Assembly: GCA_020629735.1 (NCBI GenBank) | Contig: JAHDCT010000003.1 | Coordinates: 26,597 to 36,285, forward strand | DNA: 9,689 nucleotides | Reading direction: 5' to 3' | Origin: a bacterium | GTDB lineage: Bacteria > Patescibacteriota > Gracilibacteria > Absconditabacterales > Absconditicoccaceae | Shown here: piece by piece, positions 1 to 8,523 of the stretch | How positions within the stretch are numbered: position 1 is the first letter of the stretch | Layout: each line of letters begins with the position of its first letter | Position numbers and translations under genes: made by a program | The notes under the pieces: model-generated | What the model was told of the DNA's origin: nothing | Databases searched by the model: none | The model's input: the letters and a program-made list of their open reading frames with translations, nothing else

Positions 1-431
1 ATAATCTTTACAGCTCCTGTTTTAGCCAACTCCTCTGCAATACTTAACGCTTGCTCACCATAGTCTGGCTGAGAAAGAAGGAGATTATCTGTATCTACTC
101 ATAACTTTTTCGCATACTCTGGGTCTAAGGCATGCTCAGCGTCAATAAATGCTGCTATTTCTCCTTTCTTTTGCACCTCTGCAATAGCATGGAGGGCAAT
201 TGTTGTCTTTCATGATGACTCTGGACCGTATATTTCTACTACTCTTCCCTCTGGATACCCTCCTCATAGAACTGTATCTAACATGTACGCTCCACTGTGA
301 AAGGTATTGAGCTGTCCAATATTTTTGTTTGATCATAATCTCATGATTGATCATTTTCAGAATTGCTTTTCAATACTTGATAATGCTTCGTTAAGCACTT
401 TGTCTCTTGCTGTTAGTTTTGCTTTTGTCAT
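1..431 (-). CDS. recA: RecA recombinase, N-terminal part (3' end outside window)
   Basis: RecA is the ATP-dependent strand-exchange protein of homologous recombination and the co-protease of the SOS response. About 143 residues are visible. The N-terminal helix carries the family signature EKQFGKGSIMRLG (21-33). Walker A, GPESSGKT, lies at 69-76, and FIDAEHALDP at 95-104 contains the catalytic Glu99. SQPDYGEQALSIAEEL follows. Six in-frame TGA codons sit where RecA has glycine (25, 27, 33, 56, 74, 111); residue 74 is the P-loop glycine before the catalytic lysine, which strongly supports TGA = Gly. The ATG at 431 gives the usual RecA N-terminus; no Shine-Dalgarno precedes it. The gene has its own promoter next to a LexA-type box, 107 bases after the acyltransferase stop. 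Identification is near certain. The frame runs off the window at position 1. Confidence 0.97.
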
Positions 432-478
432 GTAATCAAAATAATATAAATAAAGTATATTTCTTGTCGAACATTGGC

Positions 479-506
479 ACTATAATGTCCTGGATTTGAA
501 AATCAA
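479..506 (-). promoter_or_regulatory. recA promoter (-35/-10)
   Basis: On the minus strand TTGATT (506-501) is followed after 16 bases by TATAGT (484-479), a reasonable sigma70-type pair. The predicted start near 472 leaves a leader of about 40 bases before the recA ATG. A second AT-rich stretch (TATACT at about 458-453) could also serve as a -10. Confidence 0.5.
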
Positions 507-518
507 GAACAAATGTTC
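507..518. promoter_or_regulatory. LexA/DinR-type SOS box upstream of recA
   Basis: GAACAAATGTTC is a perfect match to the GAAC-N4-GTTC core of the LexA (DinR) operator known from Firmicutes. It is symmetric for two more bases on each side (AAGAAC...GTTCTT). It directly abuts the proposed -35 element of the recA promoter, where a bound repressor would block RNA polymerase. LexA itself is not in the window, so regulation by it is inferred. The same symmetry could also form a short hairpin behind the preceding gene, but no clean T-tract follows. Confidence 0.65.
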
Positions 519-538
519 TTTTTCTTTCTTTTGGCTTC

Positions 539-1192
539 TTACCAGTCCTTCATGATATTTTCTTCTTTCATTTTGTTCCAATTTAAGATGCAATATTCCT
601 CTGTTTCTTTCACAATTTCGAATTCTTTTCCTTTTCTCTCCAGAGCCTTCACTAATCCAGTTGGATACACTGTGTGACCTGCAGGTACATCATGTCTCAA
701 CGCTATATTTCCTGCTATGAAGACTTCATCTCCAATAGATATTGATTGATCAGATCATGGGAAAAATGAGACGTTTAATCCTACAAACACTCTTGTTCAG
801 ATATGAAGTGATCATTTTATATAAGCACCTTCCTCAGTTTTATGTCCTCATCGTACTCAGAAGACTGTCCCTGATGCAATGTTTGTATATCACTGGATAT
901 AGGTCTTTTCTAACACAATGTTTGTATGAGATGCTTGCACTCTTTCTCATAAGACACATTTTCTCAGCTCACATCCGATTTTACAACGTTCTCAGATGGT
1001 TGATGATTCAATTTTTGCAAAAGCTGTCAGCACCGTTTCTTTCCCAATTACTGAATCAGAAACTCGAACATGTGAGACCATCTGCACACCATCACCGATT
1101 ATGTTTTTCCCTTGGAGAACAACATAAGGTCAAATCACCACTCACTCACCTAAAATGGTTTCTTCTGAAACAACTGCTGTTGGATGAATCAT
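539..1192 (-). CDS. Left-handed beta-helix acyltransferase, GlmU C-terminal-like
   Basis: This 217-residue protein is built of hexapeptide repeats (I/V/L-G-x-x-x-x) across most of its length, the mark of a left-handed parallel beta-helix acyltransferase. The order of elements follows the C-terminal acetyltransferase domain of GlmU: an ESSTIGERCKIG segment, then TNIASGTVFG, then RGGHKTEEGAYIKG, and finally DVPAGHTVYPTGLVKALERK after the last coil. GlmU makes UDP-GlcNAc for peptidoglycan and lipopolysaccharide. Here the uridyltransferase half is missing, and the GlmU NYDGxNK motif is replaced by GVRGGHK, so the substrate is uncertain; another sugar O- or N-acyltransferase is possible. Ten in-frame TGA codons fall on expected glycines, several in the repeat itself. 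The ATG at 1192 begins MIHPTAVV, a typical helix cap, with no Shine-Dalgarno. recA lies downstream on the same strand. Confidence 0.75.
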
Positions 1193-1342
1193 ATAAGTTT
1201 TGCTAAGTAGATAGGTAAAAATCTTTCTCTCTTTTGCGACGTTGATACTCTACAGAAAAAATATTTGGAGACTAGTGGAAAACGGGAAAAATGTATGAAA
1301 CTTCACTTTTGCCAGAGTACTAAGAGTGACTACCATGCTAAC
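1193..1342. other. AT-rich leader of the acyltransferase gene; no gene seen
   Basis: No open frame of note under TGA = Gly on either strand. This stretch lies between the T8 tract that ends the candidate RNA and the acyltransferase start codon, so it presumably holds that gene's promoter. I could not pick a convincing -35/-10 pair. Confidence 0.4.
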
Positions 1343-1390
1343 AAAAAAAACAGCTCATTTGCCTTCTAGAAGATCTCTATCTATAATGAG
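1343..1390 (-). terminator. Terminator-like hairpin with T8 tract
   Basis: Read on the minus strand, CTCATT (1390-1385) pairs with AATGAG (1359-1354). This stem encloses the palindrome CTTCTAGAAG (1363-1372) and is followed three bases later by eight T (1350-1343). It could end the candidate RNA. The stem is only 6 bp and AT-rich, so termination strength is uncertain. Confidence 0.35.
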
Positions 1391-1411
1391 TTTGTTGGTC
1401 TTTCATTACTA

Positions 1412-1473
1412 AGGTACAACAAGTTCTTCTATTTTGTGCTCTTTAGGATAACGTATAAGAACTTGTTGTACCT
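1412..1473. repeat. 17-bp perfect inverted repeat
   Basis: AGGTACAACAAGTTCTT (1412-1428) is repeated exactly in inverse (1457-1473) around a 28-base spacer. It is the longest perfect inverted repeat I see in the window. It most likely forms stem E of the candidate RNA. A protein-binding site or the remnant of a tiny inverted-repeat element are alternatives, but no target duplication is evident next to it. Confidence 0.7.
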
Positions 1474-1701
1474 AAAAATCTTCTTAATCTATGAAGTTAG
1501 TAACGAAAATCCTTAGACTTTGTTTCCCATTTTTCTTTCTTAAAGATGAACCATTGGTTCCAACACCAATGAACTCTAAGAAAAAGGCATCTCTCATTGT
1601 AAATGCCTTGAATTATGGAGACTAACACTATCTTTGGAATCCAACCAGTAGAGCATTCTTCTACTGCCGGGCTTGTATCTTATTCTTACAATGCCCGGAC
1701 C

Positions 1702-1807
1702 CTTTTGCTCACGTATTTTCAATACAGATATAGAAAATTTTACAAAGATTCATCTTTTTCTTGTATCAGTGACAGCGAAAAATAATACAACGATATGTTA
1801 CACATAT
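1702..1807. other. AT-rich spacer with no gene
   Basis: This stretch has no open frame on either strand under the modified code. It separates the candidate minus-strand RNA from the plus-strand promoter at 1808, so it would be expected to carry the promoter of that RNA, but no confident -35/-10 pair was found. Confidence 0.3.
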
Positions 1808-1835
1808 TTGACATATTTATTTTTTTTATTATAAC
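1808..1835 (+). promoter_or_regulatory. Promoter of the small-ORF/giant-gene operon
   Basis: A consensus TTGACA (1808-1813) is followed after 16 bases by TATAAC (1830-1835), five of six matches to the -10 consensus. The spacer is almost pure A/T. The predicted start near 1842 gives a leader of about 107 bases before the ATG at 1949. This is the best sigma70-type promoter on the plus strand, and both plus-strand genes lie behind it. Confidence 0.65.
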
Positions 1836-1859
1836 ATATATATTCAAGATTTTTCTTAC

Positions 1860-1890
1860 TTTGTAAACAAGGGAAAGACTTGTTTATAAG
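1860..1890 (+). promoter_or_regulatory. Leader hairpin ahead of the small ORF
   Basis: TTTGTAAACAAG (1860-1871) pairs over 12 positions with CTTGTTTATAAG (1879-1890), including two G-U pairs on the plus strand that would be A-C mismatches on the minus strand. The 7-base loop is GGAAAGA. It lies about 19 bases inside the predicted transcript and has no T-tract, so it is not a terminator. It could stabilise the mRNA 5' end, bind a regulator, or be a DNA operator. Its function is unknown. Confidence 0.45.
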
Positions 1891-1948
1891 CGATGCTACC
1901 ACTATATATACATACTTGCATATATCTTTTATTTATATTCCATTCGCC

Positions 1949-2125
1949 ATGAAAGATACTACTCTAGAAAACCTCCTAGATACATACTACTCTCTTCTTA
2001 TGTGAAAGAAAAGATACGATTTACGCATGAGCTATTTTACAAAAATGTACGAAGCAACTAAAGATCATAAATATTTAGACTCTATAGAAGAACTCATTAC
2101 TGAATATCAAAGACAACTTTCGTAA
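1949..2125 (+). CDS. Small hypothetical protein, 58 aa
   Basis: This is a short protein that I do not recognise. It begins MKDTTLENLLDTYYSLL, has one TGA read as Gly just after Met18, and ends in a helical EELITEYQRQLS segment before TAA. It is polar and probably all-helical, with no signal peptide, membrane segment or cysteine. The ATG follows a good promoter and a 107-base leader and lacks a Shine-Dalgarno sequence. It stops 21 bases before the giant gene, so the two are almost certainly co-transcribed; an adaptor or regulator of the giant protein is possible but unproven. Its shortness means chance cannot be excluded, but promoter and spacing favour a real gene. Confidence 0.6.
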
Positions 2126-2146
2126 TTTTTACCTTACCTTTTTCAA

Positions 2147-5100
2147 ATGAACTTGAATAGCTCTCATTCATCCGCTCTAGAACTTAAATTTGCTGACCTT
2201 CTAGAAGGACATCACAAAACGGATACCATTCAATTTAGAGGTGTTATTAACAATATTTTTGATCTTTTTCTCAACTGAGATATAGAAGTTGAAGAAGCTG
2301 ATTTCAATTTTGCAAAGCTTCAGAAGTTGGATGCAAAGAACTCCTCTACTCTCGAACTAGGTCTTGCTACAATTAGAGCCAACATTGGAGTTATTATAGA
2401 ACAACTATGAACCGTTAAAAATTTCAATGAAGTGATGAAAAAGCTTGACGCAATCATCTATAAGCAAGAACTAGAATTTGCAAAAATAGACTATGATGAC
2501 CTTAATCAAGCTGCTGCAAATGATGTCCCGAAATTAGATGACACTCTTGTTCAAACTAAGGAATGAGATCTTAGTAATTACTTTACTGAAAAACTTGCTG
2601 ACGAGCAAAAGATTATCACTCCTGAAATGGATAAAGAGTATATTCAAGGGCTTAAGATGTCGGAGTTCAAGATACCTTCTGATAAGGCTCCCAAACCTAA
2701 AGAGACTGTGCTTGAACTGCTTGAAAAGCAAGTGGGTCAAAAAATCGAAAATGCAACAGATATTGCTGAAAAAATTGAAGAAATTAACACATACAACATT
2801 TCGACTCCTTCATGAGAATATAATTTCTACTATCTTGAGAAAAGTGGTTACAATAATGAATACACGTTGAAAAAAGTAAGCTACAAAACGTGATCATGAA
2901 TTTCATGAATACTTAAACTCCTTAAACCTGAGTGATATGAGAGAGAGAATGTTTGACTCAAAAAAATCAAGGATCAAGTTACTCTTCTTATCGCCCAGGA
3001 CTGGATAGAAGAGATCGAAAATACCGACACTTGAGATATAGCATACAACGAAGTTGATGATTATTTTAACCTTCTAAAAGAACACTGCAGACTTATTCCA
3101 CTCGTTATGTGAATAAAAGAAAACTACCCGTGATTTAATCAAGATTTGTTCGTTACTAATACGATATCAGCGATCCAAACTCATATAAACAGACTCAATC
3201 TTAGACAAGGGACGTATGTTTTTTATTTAACAGAGAAGTGAGAAGCAAAAAAAGCAAAGCGTTACAATCAACCAAGGCCACTTGCCGCTGAAAATCTTCA
3301 AAATTTCAGCTATGGTGAAGTGAGTAGAATTCCTAATGAAAACGCATCAATAGTTTTTCTTAAAAAACATTATGAAGCGACACTCATTTCTCAAACGAAA
3401 AACTCAATTGAAAATCTTGAAAAGATAGCGGTTTGATTTACTCAAGAGACAGCCAAAAGGAGCCAAGGTGACGTGCTAAAAGAACTTAATCAATTCATTA
3501 CACTTTGAGCAAATCTTGCCGGACATCTTCGTCAACTCTCTCTTACTGGTTGATATGAGCATACAAACACACTCATGTGACAGCTTAGATGAGAAGCATG
3601 AATCAAATCATTCTTGATTACAACTATTCAACAAGTTAATCAACATCGTACAGACTGATGGTTTAAGATTACGAATAGGGATAAAAATGACTTCCCTAAG
3701 CTTGAATTCAAGAAAATTGAAGTAAGACCATACACGAATTCTCCTAGTACTCTTGACCTTGTAAATTGACTAAGAAATCAATATTGAGCTGAGCCTGACA
3801 AGGAATGAAGAGACTATCTCTTGAAGGTACTTTGCGTTAAATCACATGCCCACTTATGAGAGCTGATTTGATCAGTAAACAAGCAACTTACTGGACTACA
3901 AAATGAAAAAGATAAAGACAAAAGGAAGAAGAAAGCTACAACTCTAGCAGAATATATTATAAAAAAAGAGAGCGCACTTTCATGATTGAGAATTGCTGCT
4001 AACTCTGTATGAGTAACCTCAATTTCTGTTCTTGCTGATACGTTAGAAGAAGCGTTGAAATTCACTCAACAACTTCTTTTTGACGCATACGCTAAAAAGG
4101 GTATCTCATGAACGAACCCTTTTTCAAATGGATATTGAGAAAGTTTCCCTTACTTGTTTATCAATTCATCAGGAAACCTTGTAGCTGAAAACAAGAGAAT
4201 CAACTCTAGTGACTCTTCTACGAGTATCCAAAAAGAAGTCAGTAATAATAGTGGGAGAGAAAATAAGCTTTCTCCTAGGGTACAACTCTTCCTCCTTGGT
4301 CACAAATATAAGTTCTTAGCAGGAAAGGTTTGACATCTCCAACTGAAGGCAGGTGAAATAAATGCTAAGACGTTTGAAGGACAATCCGACGCTCTTGAAG
4401 GGCTTCTTGAGGAGGTTGATAGTATCGCAACTCTTATGAGGTCATTTAGAGAAAGCAATGAAGGGCTAGATCTTTTTGCGGTAGATATGCATACGTACCT
4501 TGAAGAAAATCTTACTACTATTAAGTTAGCTGTTGCTGATTGACTCAGCACCATTGAAAGAGAGCATGAACTTACGGTGAGCCAGTTACAGTTTGCTACT
4601 AAGGACAATGTTCCTACGGTTAACTCAGACGTTCTAGAAAGATCAAAGACACTTGTGAAGGCAGAAAGTACTGCGAATAAACACTTAAAAATATTTTGGG
4701 AAAGGAAATACTATAAAACTGATATCACTGAAGAAGCACCACTCCTTACGGGAGCTGAATCACTCAAAAATGGTGTTGAAAAAAACTATAATCAACTGAA
4801 AAAAATAAAACAACTAGAACAAGGTATTCCACAACTTGCAGATACCCCGACAACGAAACAGAAAAAAGTGTATTTTGCTAAGCTTAACGAAGCTCTTAAG
4901 AAAGTTGATCAAGCCGACTTTACGAATACACACTGCCAATCAGAAAAGACTAGGCTTAACGGAGATATAACTTGAGCGATAGAAACTACTAAGGCTGATA
5001 TTGAGCAGGAAAATCTTGAAATTGTGACATGATTAAAAGACAATGATCTTTTTAATGAAGTAGACTTAAGCGATAGTGACACCTACTGACCAAATACGTA

Positions 5101-7189
5101 TTATCTAGAATATACCGTTCTTCCACTGTATGTAAAAAATAAGGATACTCTAATTAAGGCTTCTCACTGAGAGACAAAGCAAGGTATTATTGATGAGGTA
5201 CCGAAAACACCTGAGATAGGACTTGCTCTTGGAAAACTTAATAAACGATTAGATACCGAAACGACACTTGATGCTATTAGGGACATGTGACTTGAATGAG
5301 ATAGCTGATTTAACAAGCTTGTTGAAAAGGTTATTAGTGAGAAAAGCTGACATATTCCGACGAATTTTTCAGACCAAATGATACCTATTAGGGACCATCT
5401 GTGAGAAATAGCTGAAGTTGAGGCGACATTTATTCCTGAGAAAGACCTTCTTGTACGCTTTGTTGAAACGTACGATGCAGATCCGAATCCATTGCAAAAC
5501 ACCTTAATTACTTCACTTCCTCAAGATACCATAATTACATATCTTGCTGACAAACAAAGAGAGAAAGAATACAAAGAAGGAACTTCTCTTACGCTCTGAA
5601 CGTTTCTTGGTTGAGAATTAACAACATACACTTCTACTATTACGAGTCGTTTTGCAGATTTCACCGATCATCACTCACATGCAGATAGAGATGTAGAAGA
5701 CAGAAAAACGCTCATTTCCAATACTCAGAAAAAACTTAAGGAAATGACAGCTCGTAATAAGAAAATCACCTATCCTGAAATCGATGAACTTTGGACTCTA
5801 ACTATTTCTTATATTTGAGCGCATAGTCTGCTTGATTACTCTGATTTTGAAACACATGATTTTCAGGATATTCCTTTTGATGACCTAAAATCGTACTTAG
5901 AGCACGATGAACATATTGCTGAGAAAGCAGAGTTCGAAGAACTTCTCGGTGTTGTAGAAGGGAAAATTACGACCTTACTTGATCGCACCCACTTTGAGAT
6001 TGCAAAAGAAGACTTCTATCCTTCACTTGAAGATTTCTTGATTGAGTTTAAGGATACCGTTGACCCGACTACATTAAACACACTTAATGAAAGAGCAAAA
6101 TTCCTCGACACCTACAAACCACTTTGTCTTAAAGCCTTATGAGGAAGGCATCTTACTATTAATGACTTTATTGCCAACTTTGTCGAATTAAAATGAGTCC
6201 GTGAAGCACTTGGTGATGAAGTTCTTTGACCACAACTCAAGGAACTGATTCAAATCATCATGATTGAGTACTACAGGCTCGCAAAAGGAAATGAAGTGTG
6301 ATATAACACGAAACATGATGCAGTTCGTACCTGAGTGGATAAAGTTCTTGAAACTACCTATACGCTCATCGAATCAATGTGACAAAACACAACTAATCCT
6401 TCAACATACCTCTCTGGGCAACTCAACAAAAACGTTCACCGGAAAACAATTAGTATGGTGAATGATGAGTACAAACCTGCAGCAACCTTCTTTAGCACAG
6501 CAACTGGAGCATTGGATAACGCTCATCAGATATTCACTACTTCTATAGAATGAGCTTTTACAGAGCTTGAGAAAGCTGAGAAAGAACTTACTCACATTCA
6601 GACTGTTTCTGATAGCTTTGATGAACTGATACAATGATGAAGAAGCGCTATGAAGTCAATATATGATTTAGCTAAAGCCAATAACCTTACTACCTCAGAG
6701 CTTGATAAGCATTTTAGCTGAACTATCTTTTCTGCATGAAATGCTAGAAAGGCTATCAACAATGCAAGGGTATGACAAAAAATCATGGAAGAGCTTAGAC
6801 TTAAAAAACAAGCTGTACAAAACAAAGCAAACGCGATAAGTAAACTCATAACGAACTATGATCAATGTCTTAATGCGTATACGTCAGAAATTACAGCAAT
6901 AACTCGCGCCACTACGGAAGTTTGAATTAACGCTAAACTTCCTACCTTCAAGAACTTACCAACGTATGGTACAGAAACGATTAGGCAGCTTAAAGTTGAT
7001 GAGCTCAAGAATAAGCTTAGCGATGTTCACTCAGCAAGAGCAAACGTTCTCACCTCACTCAACGCTTCTTATACTGAGTGTCTCGGCTTACAATGAATGA
7101 AAACGTATACAACTCTCAAAGAACAAGAAACACTTATTGGGAAGTGACTTGAAAAAGTTCTAGATGATTTAGTTCCAAAAAACACATAA
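2147..7189 (+). CDS. Giant cytoplasmic-type hypothetical protein, 1680 aa
   Basis: One frame stays open for 1680 residues from ATG at 2147 to TAA at 7187 once TGA is read as Gly. About 58 TGA codons make up more than half of its roughly 100 glycines, including a TGA-TGA pair near 6637. I recognise no family. There is no signal peptide or clear membrane span, only about six cysteines, and the sequence is rich in Glu, Lys, Leu, Thr and Asn, consistent with a long mainly helical protein with coiled-coil-like stretches (for example 1544-1576). A highly basic cluster lies at 588-596. Short aromatic, beta-prone segments recur near 223, 355, 664 and 981 and may mark divergent repeats. It follows the 58-residue ORF by 21 bases without a Shine-Dalgarno and ends before a strong terminator. 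A structural, scaffold or contact-dependent role in a CPR epibiont is possible but speculative. Confidence 0.9.
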
Positions 7190-7210
7190 ACAATATTTAT
7201 TTAGCTCATC

Positions 7211-7238
7211 AAAAAAACTCTCTCAGGAGAGTTTTTTT
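7211..7238. terminator. Bidirectional intrinsic terminator between convergent units
   Basis: ACTCTC (7217-7222) pairs with GAGAGT (7227-7232) around a TCAG loop. The stem is flanked by A-rich sequence on the left and seven T on the right, so both strands show hairpin plus T-tract. It lies 21 bases after the giant gene and about 20 bases past the stop of the convergent TraC-like gene, and would end both transcripts. Confidence 0.85.
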
Positions 7239-7257
7239 CTTTCTTTTTATCTAGAGT

Positions 7258-7965
7258 CTAATTACTCATTGTTGCCTGATCCTTATGAGAATCTGGGTTA
7301 TACTCATTAAACATCAAGGAAATTAAATCAGCTACTCATAATCTTTCTGCGAACATCCCTACTCATCTTAACCCTTCAATTACTACTGACGATCTCGTGT
7401 CGAGGAATTTTTCATACTTTACAAATGATCTATATCTTTCAATAATCTTCTCAGGAGTTTCTTGACGGCTCAGCGCATCAGCAAATTTTCTCCATCGTGA
7501 TTTACGGACATTTTCTGTATCCGCTTCTAATGAGTAGTATGGGATAATAATATAGAACTCTTTTACGAATATAAGCCCCTGTTGAGAGTTAATGTTTATT
7601 AGAAAATCTATGTATCACTCTCCCTGCCTCTTCAATGCATCATTCCCAATCACTTTTACGTGATCCTTCATGTATCAAATATAATCGGATAGCTCAAGAT
7701 AGTTATTACGCACAAGAATCTGGATTGGAAAATCTAACCCGTTCAAGAATCTTTTGTATTGCTCTACCGTTGCTTGTTGTTCATCATAGTTTTTGAGGTC
7801 GATATTAAGACCAGTAACTTTAATTACTGCTCTAAGTCACTTATCTTTAAGAACCAGAGTATTCCCTCTAATCTCAGAAATAGGTAGCATTGTCTCTGTG
7901 TTATAGACATTGTTTTTCTTTCCTTTCTGGATTTTTCTTTTTTCATCTGATCACACAAGCGCCAT
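7258..7965 (-). CDS. TraC/VirB4 N-terminal-like type IV secretion protein
   Basis: This 235-residue protein resembles the short TraC-type proteins found beside pilin and VirB4 genes in many CPR genomes, equivalent to the N-terminal domain of VirB4/TraC ATPases. Supporting motifs from memory of the family are LVLKDKGLRAVIKVTGLNIDLK (about 37-58), QYKRFLNGLDFPIQILVR (69-86), EFYIIIPY in the middle, and ADLISLMFNEYNPDS near the end. There is no Walker motif, so it is not itself an ATPase; a role assembling the pilus or secretion apparatus at the inner membrane face is inferred. Six TGA codons encode Gly and the stop is TAG. The ATG at 7965 follows the pilin stop by 21 bases with no Shine-Dalgarno. 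The VirB4 ATPase usually expected next is absent: a terminator and the convergent giant gene follow instead. Confidence 0.7.
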
Positions 7966-7986
7966 TTTTTAACTAATGAGTAAAAT

Positions 7987-8523
7987 TTATAACTGCCCTG
8001 CTGCAGCAAAGAAGAGGTTAAATGCCCAAGATACAAGGAACCAAGCAAGTCAAATTACTACGAGAGCGATTGTAGCATTGAGTACGATTTTCTTTGCTTC
8101 TTCATATGCTTCCTCAGCTTTTCCAAAAAACATAGAATAAAATCCATACAACAGTGCCACCATTGCTATCAATCCTACTACTACTAGGGCAAAATTTATC
8201 AAATTATTTACGAACAACAGTACCGGATTTTCATTTCAAAATTGAAATCACAGGGATTCCATGATGCTTTGCACTAAGTTCTCTTCTGGATCATCATTCG
8301 TCGTTATATCTGCGAGAATTTTTCAAATATCTGAATTCTCTTCTGCACTTGAACTTCCTACATCGTCAAAGACATCTTCGTATGGTTCTGATGCAAGATA
8401 TTCATCAACATCAAATCAAAACGTCTGTGCTGAAAATCCTATAAGTGCGAGAAAAAACATTAGTGTATGAACACTACCCCATAAGAGTTCTTTTCTTTCT
8501 TCCCATATCCTTCTAAAGAGCAT
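7987..8523 (-). CDS. VirB2/TrbC-like T4SS pilin-type membrane protein (second copy)
   Basis: 178 residues with a long signal peptide (basic start MLFRRIWEERK, hydrophobic core about 20-31, likely cleavage after FSA at 32), an acidic extracytoplasmic segment, and two membrane helices (about 103-133 and 147-174) separated by a charged loop KAEEAYEEAKK. This is the layout of CPR type IV secretion pilins related to VirB2/TrbC. The helices align with those of the upstream gene (GLIAMV-LLY and IGLAWF-VS), so the two are paralogs. The ATG at 8523 lies inside the upstream frame, overlapping its stop by 11 bases and suggesting translational coupling. The internal Met22 (8460) would leave a shorter signal peptide and cannot be excluded. 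Five TGA codons encode Gly. Probable role: pilus subunit or membrane component of the secretion channel. Confidence 0.75.

Larger units (their letters stand above)
1343..1701 (-). ncRNA. Candidate structured non-coding RNA, family not recognised
   Basis: About 360 bases without a coding frame contain at least five stable hairpins in series. (A) CCGGGCTTGTA (1667-1677) pairs with TACAA-T-GCCCGG (1687-1698). (B) CAGTAGA (1646-1652) pairs with TCTACTG (1660-1666), abutting A so the two could stack. (C) AAGGCAT (1584-1590) pairs with ATGCCTT (1603-1609). (D) CATTGGT (1552-1558) pairs with ACCAATG (1565-1571), inside an outer stem 1537-1545/1574-1582. (E) A 17-bp perfect stem at 1412-1428/1457-1473. 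In D one outer pair is G-U read on the minus strand but A-C on the plus strand, favouring minus. On that strand the series ends in stem 1385-1390/1354-1359 followed by eight T. It does not match RNase P, tmRNA, SRP or 6S RNA as I know them. Strand and ends are inference; no promoter could be fixed. Confidence 0.4.

Noticed and set aside
1..431. TGA read as Trp (code 4) or as selenocysteine
   Set aside because: RecA Walker A and other conserved positions require Gly. Trp or Sec at these sites would be non-functional, and no SECIS-like element follows the codons.
742..1206. A 154-residue plus-strand open frame
   Set aside because: It is antisense to the acyltransferase gene, whose minus-strand frame shows a clear repeat fold. 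The plus frame's Leu/Phe-rich composition is what an antisense shadow gives.
1546..1573. A tRNA T-arm, from GGTTCCAACACC on the plus strand
   Set aside because: The loop size and the longer 7-bp stem do not fit a T-arm, and no acceptor, D or anticodon arms surround it.
1343..1720. RNase P RNA, suggested by GAGCAAAAGGGTCCGGGC on the minus strand resembling the GAGGAAAGTCCGGGC core
   Set aside because: The CCGGGC part is locked in a strong local hairpin, and the other universal core segments (ACAGAA...GGCTTA and the GGTAAG region) were not found.
1343..1720. tmRNA
   Set aside because: There is no tRNA-like GGTTCGAATCC arm, no terminal CCA and no tag-peptide frame ending in an ALAA-like sequence.
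3814..4065. Antisense open frames within the giant gene (also 4300-4608, 5164-5502, 6401-6849) and over the minus-strand genes (8261-8470, 9121-9327)
   Set aside because: They are shadows of the genes described, with no promoter, family signature or independent support.
2147..7189. A decayed gene with dozens of premature stops
   Set aside because: All interruptions are TGA; there is no TAA, TAG or frameshift over 5 kb, and the same TGA usage occurs in intact recA and gltX.
7824..8048. A 74-residue minus-strand frame across the pilin/TraC-like junction
   Set aside because: It is out of frame with both genes, which are supported by family motifs there, and its sequence has no recognisable feature.
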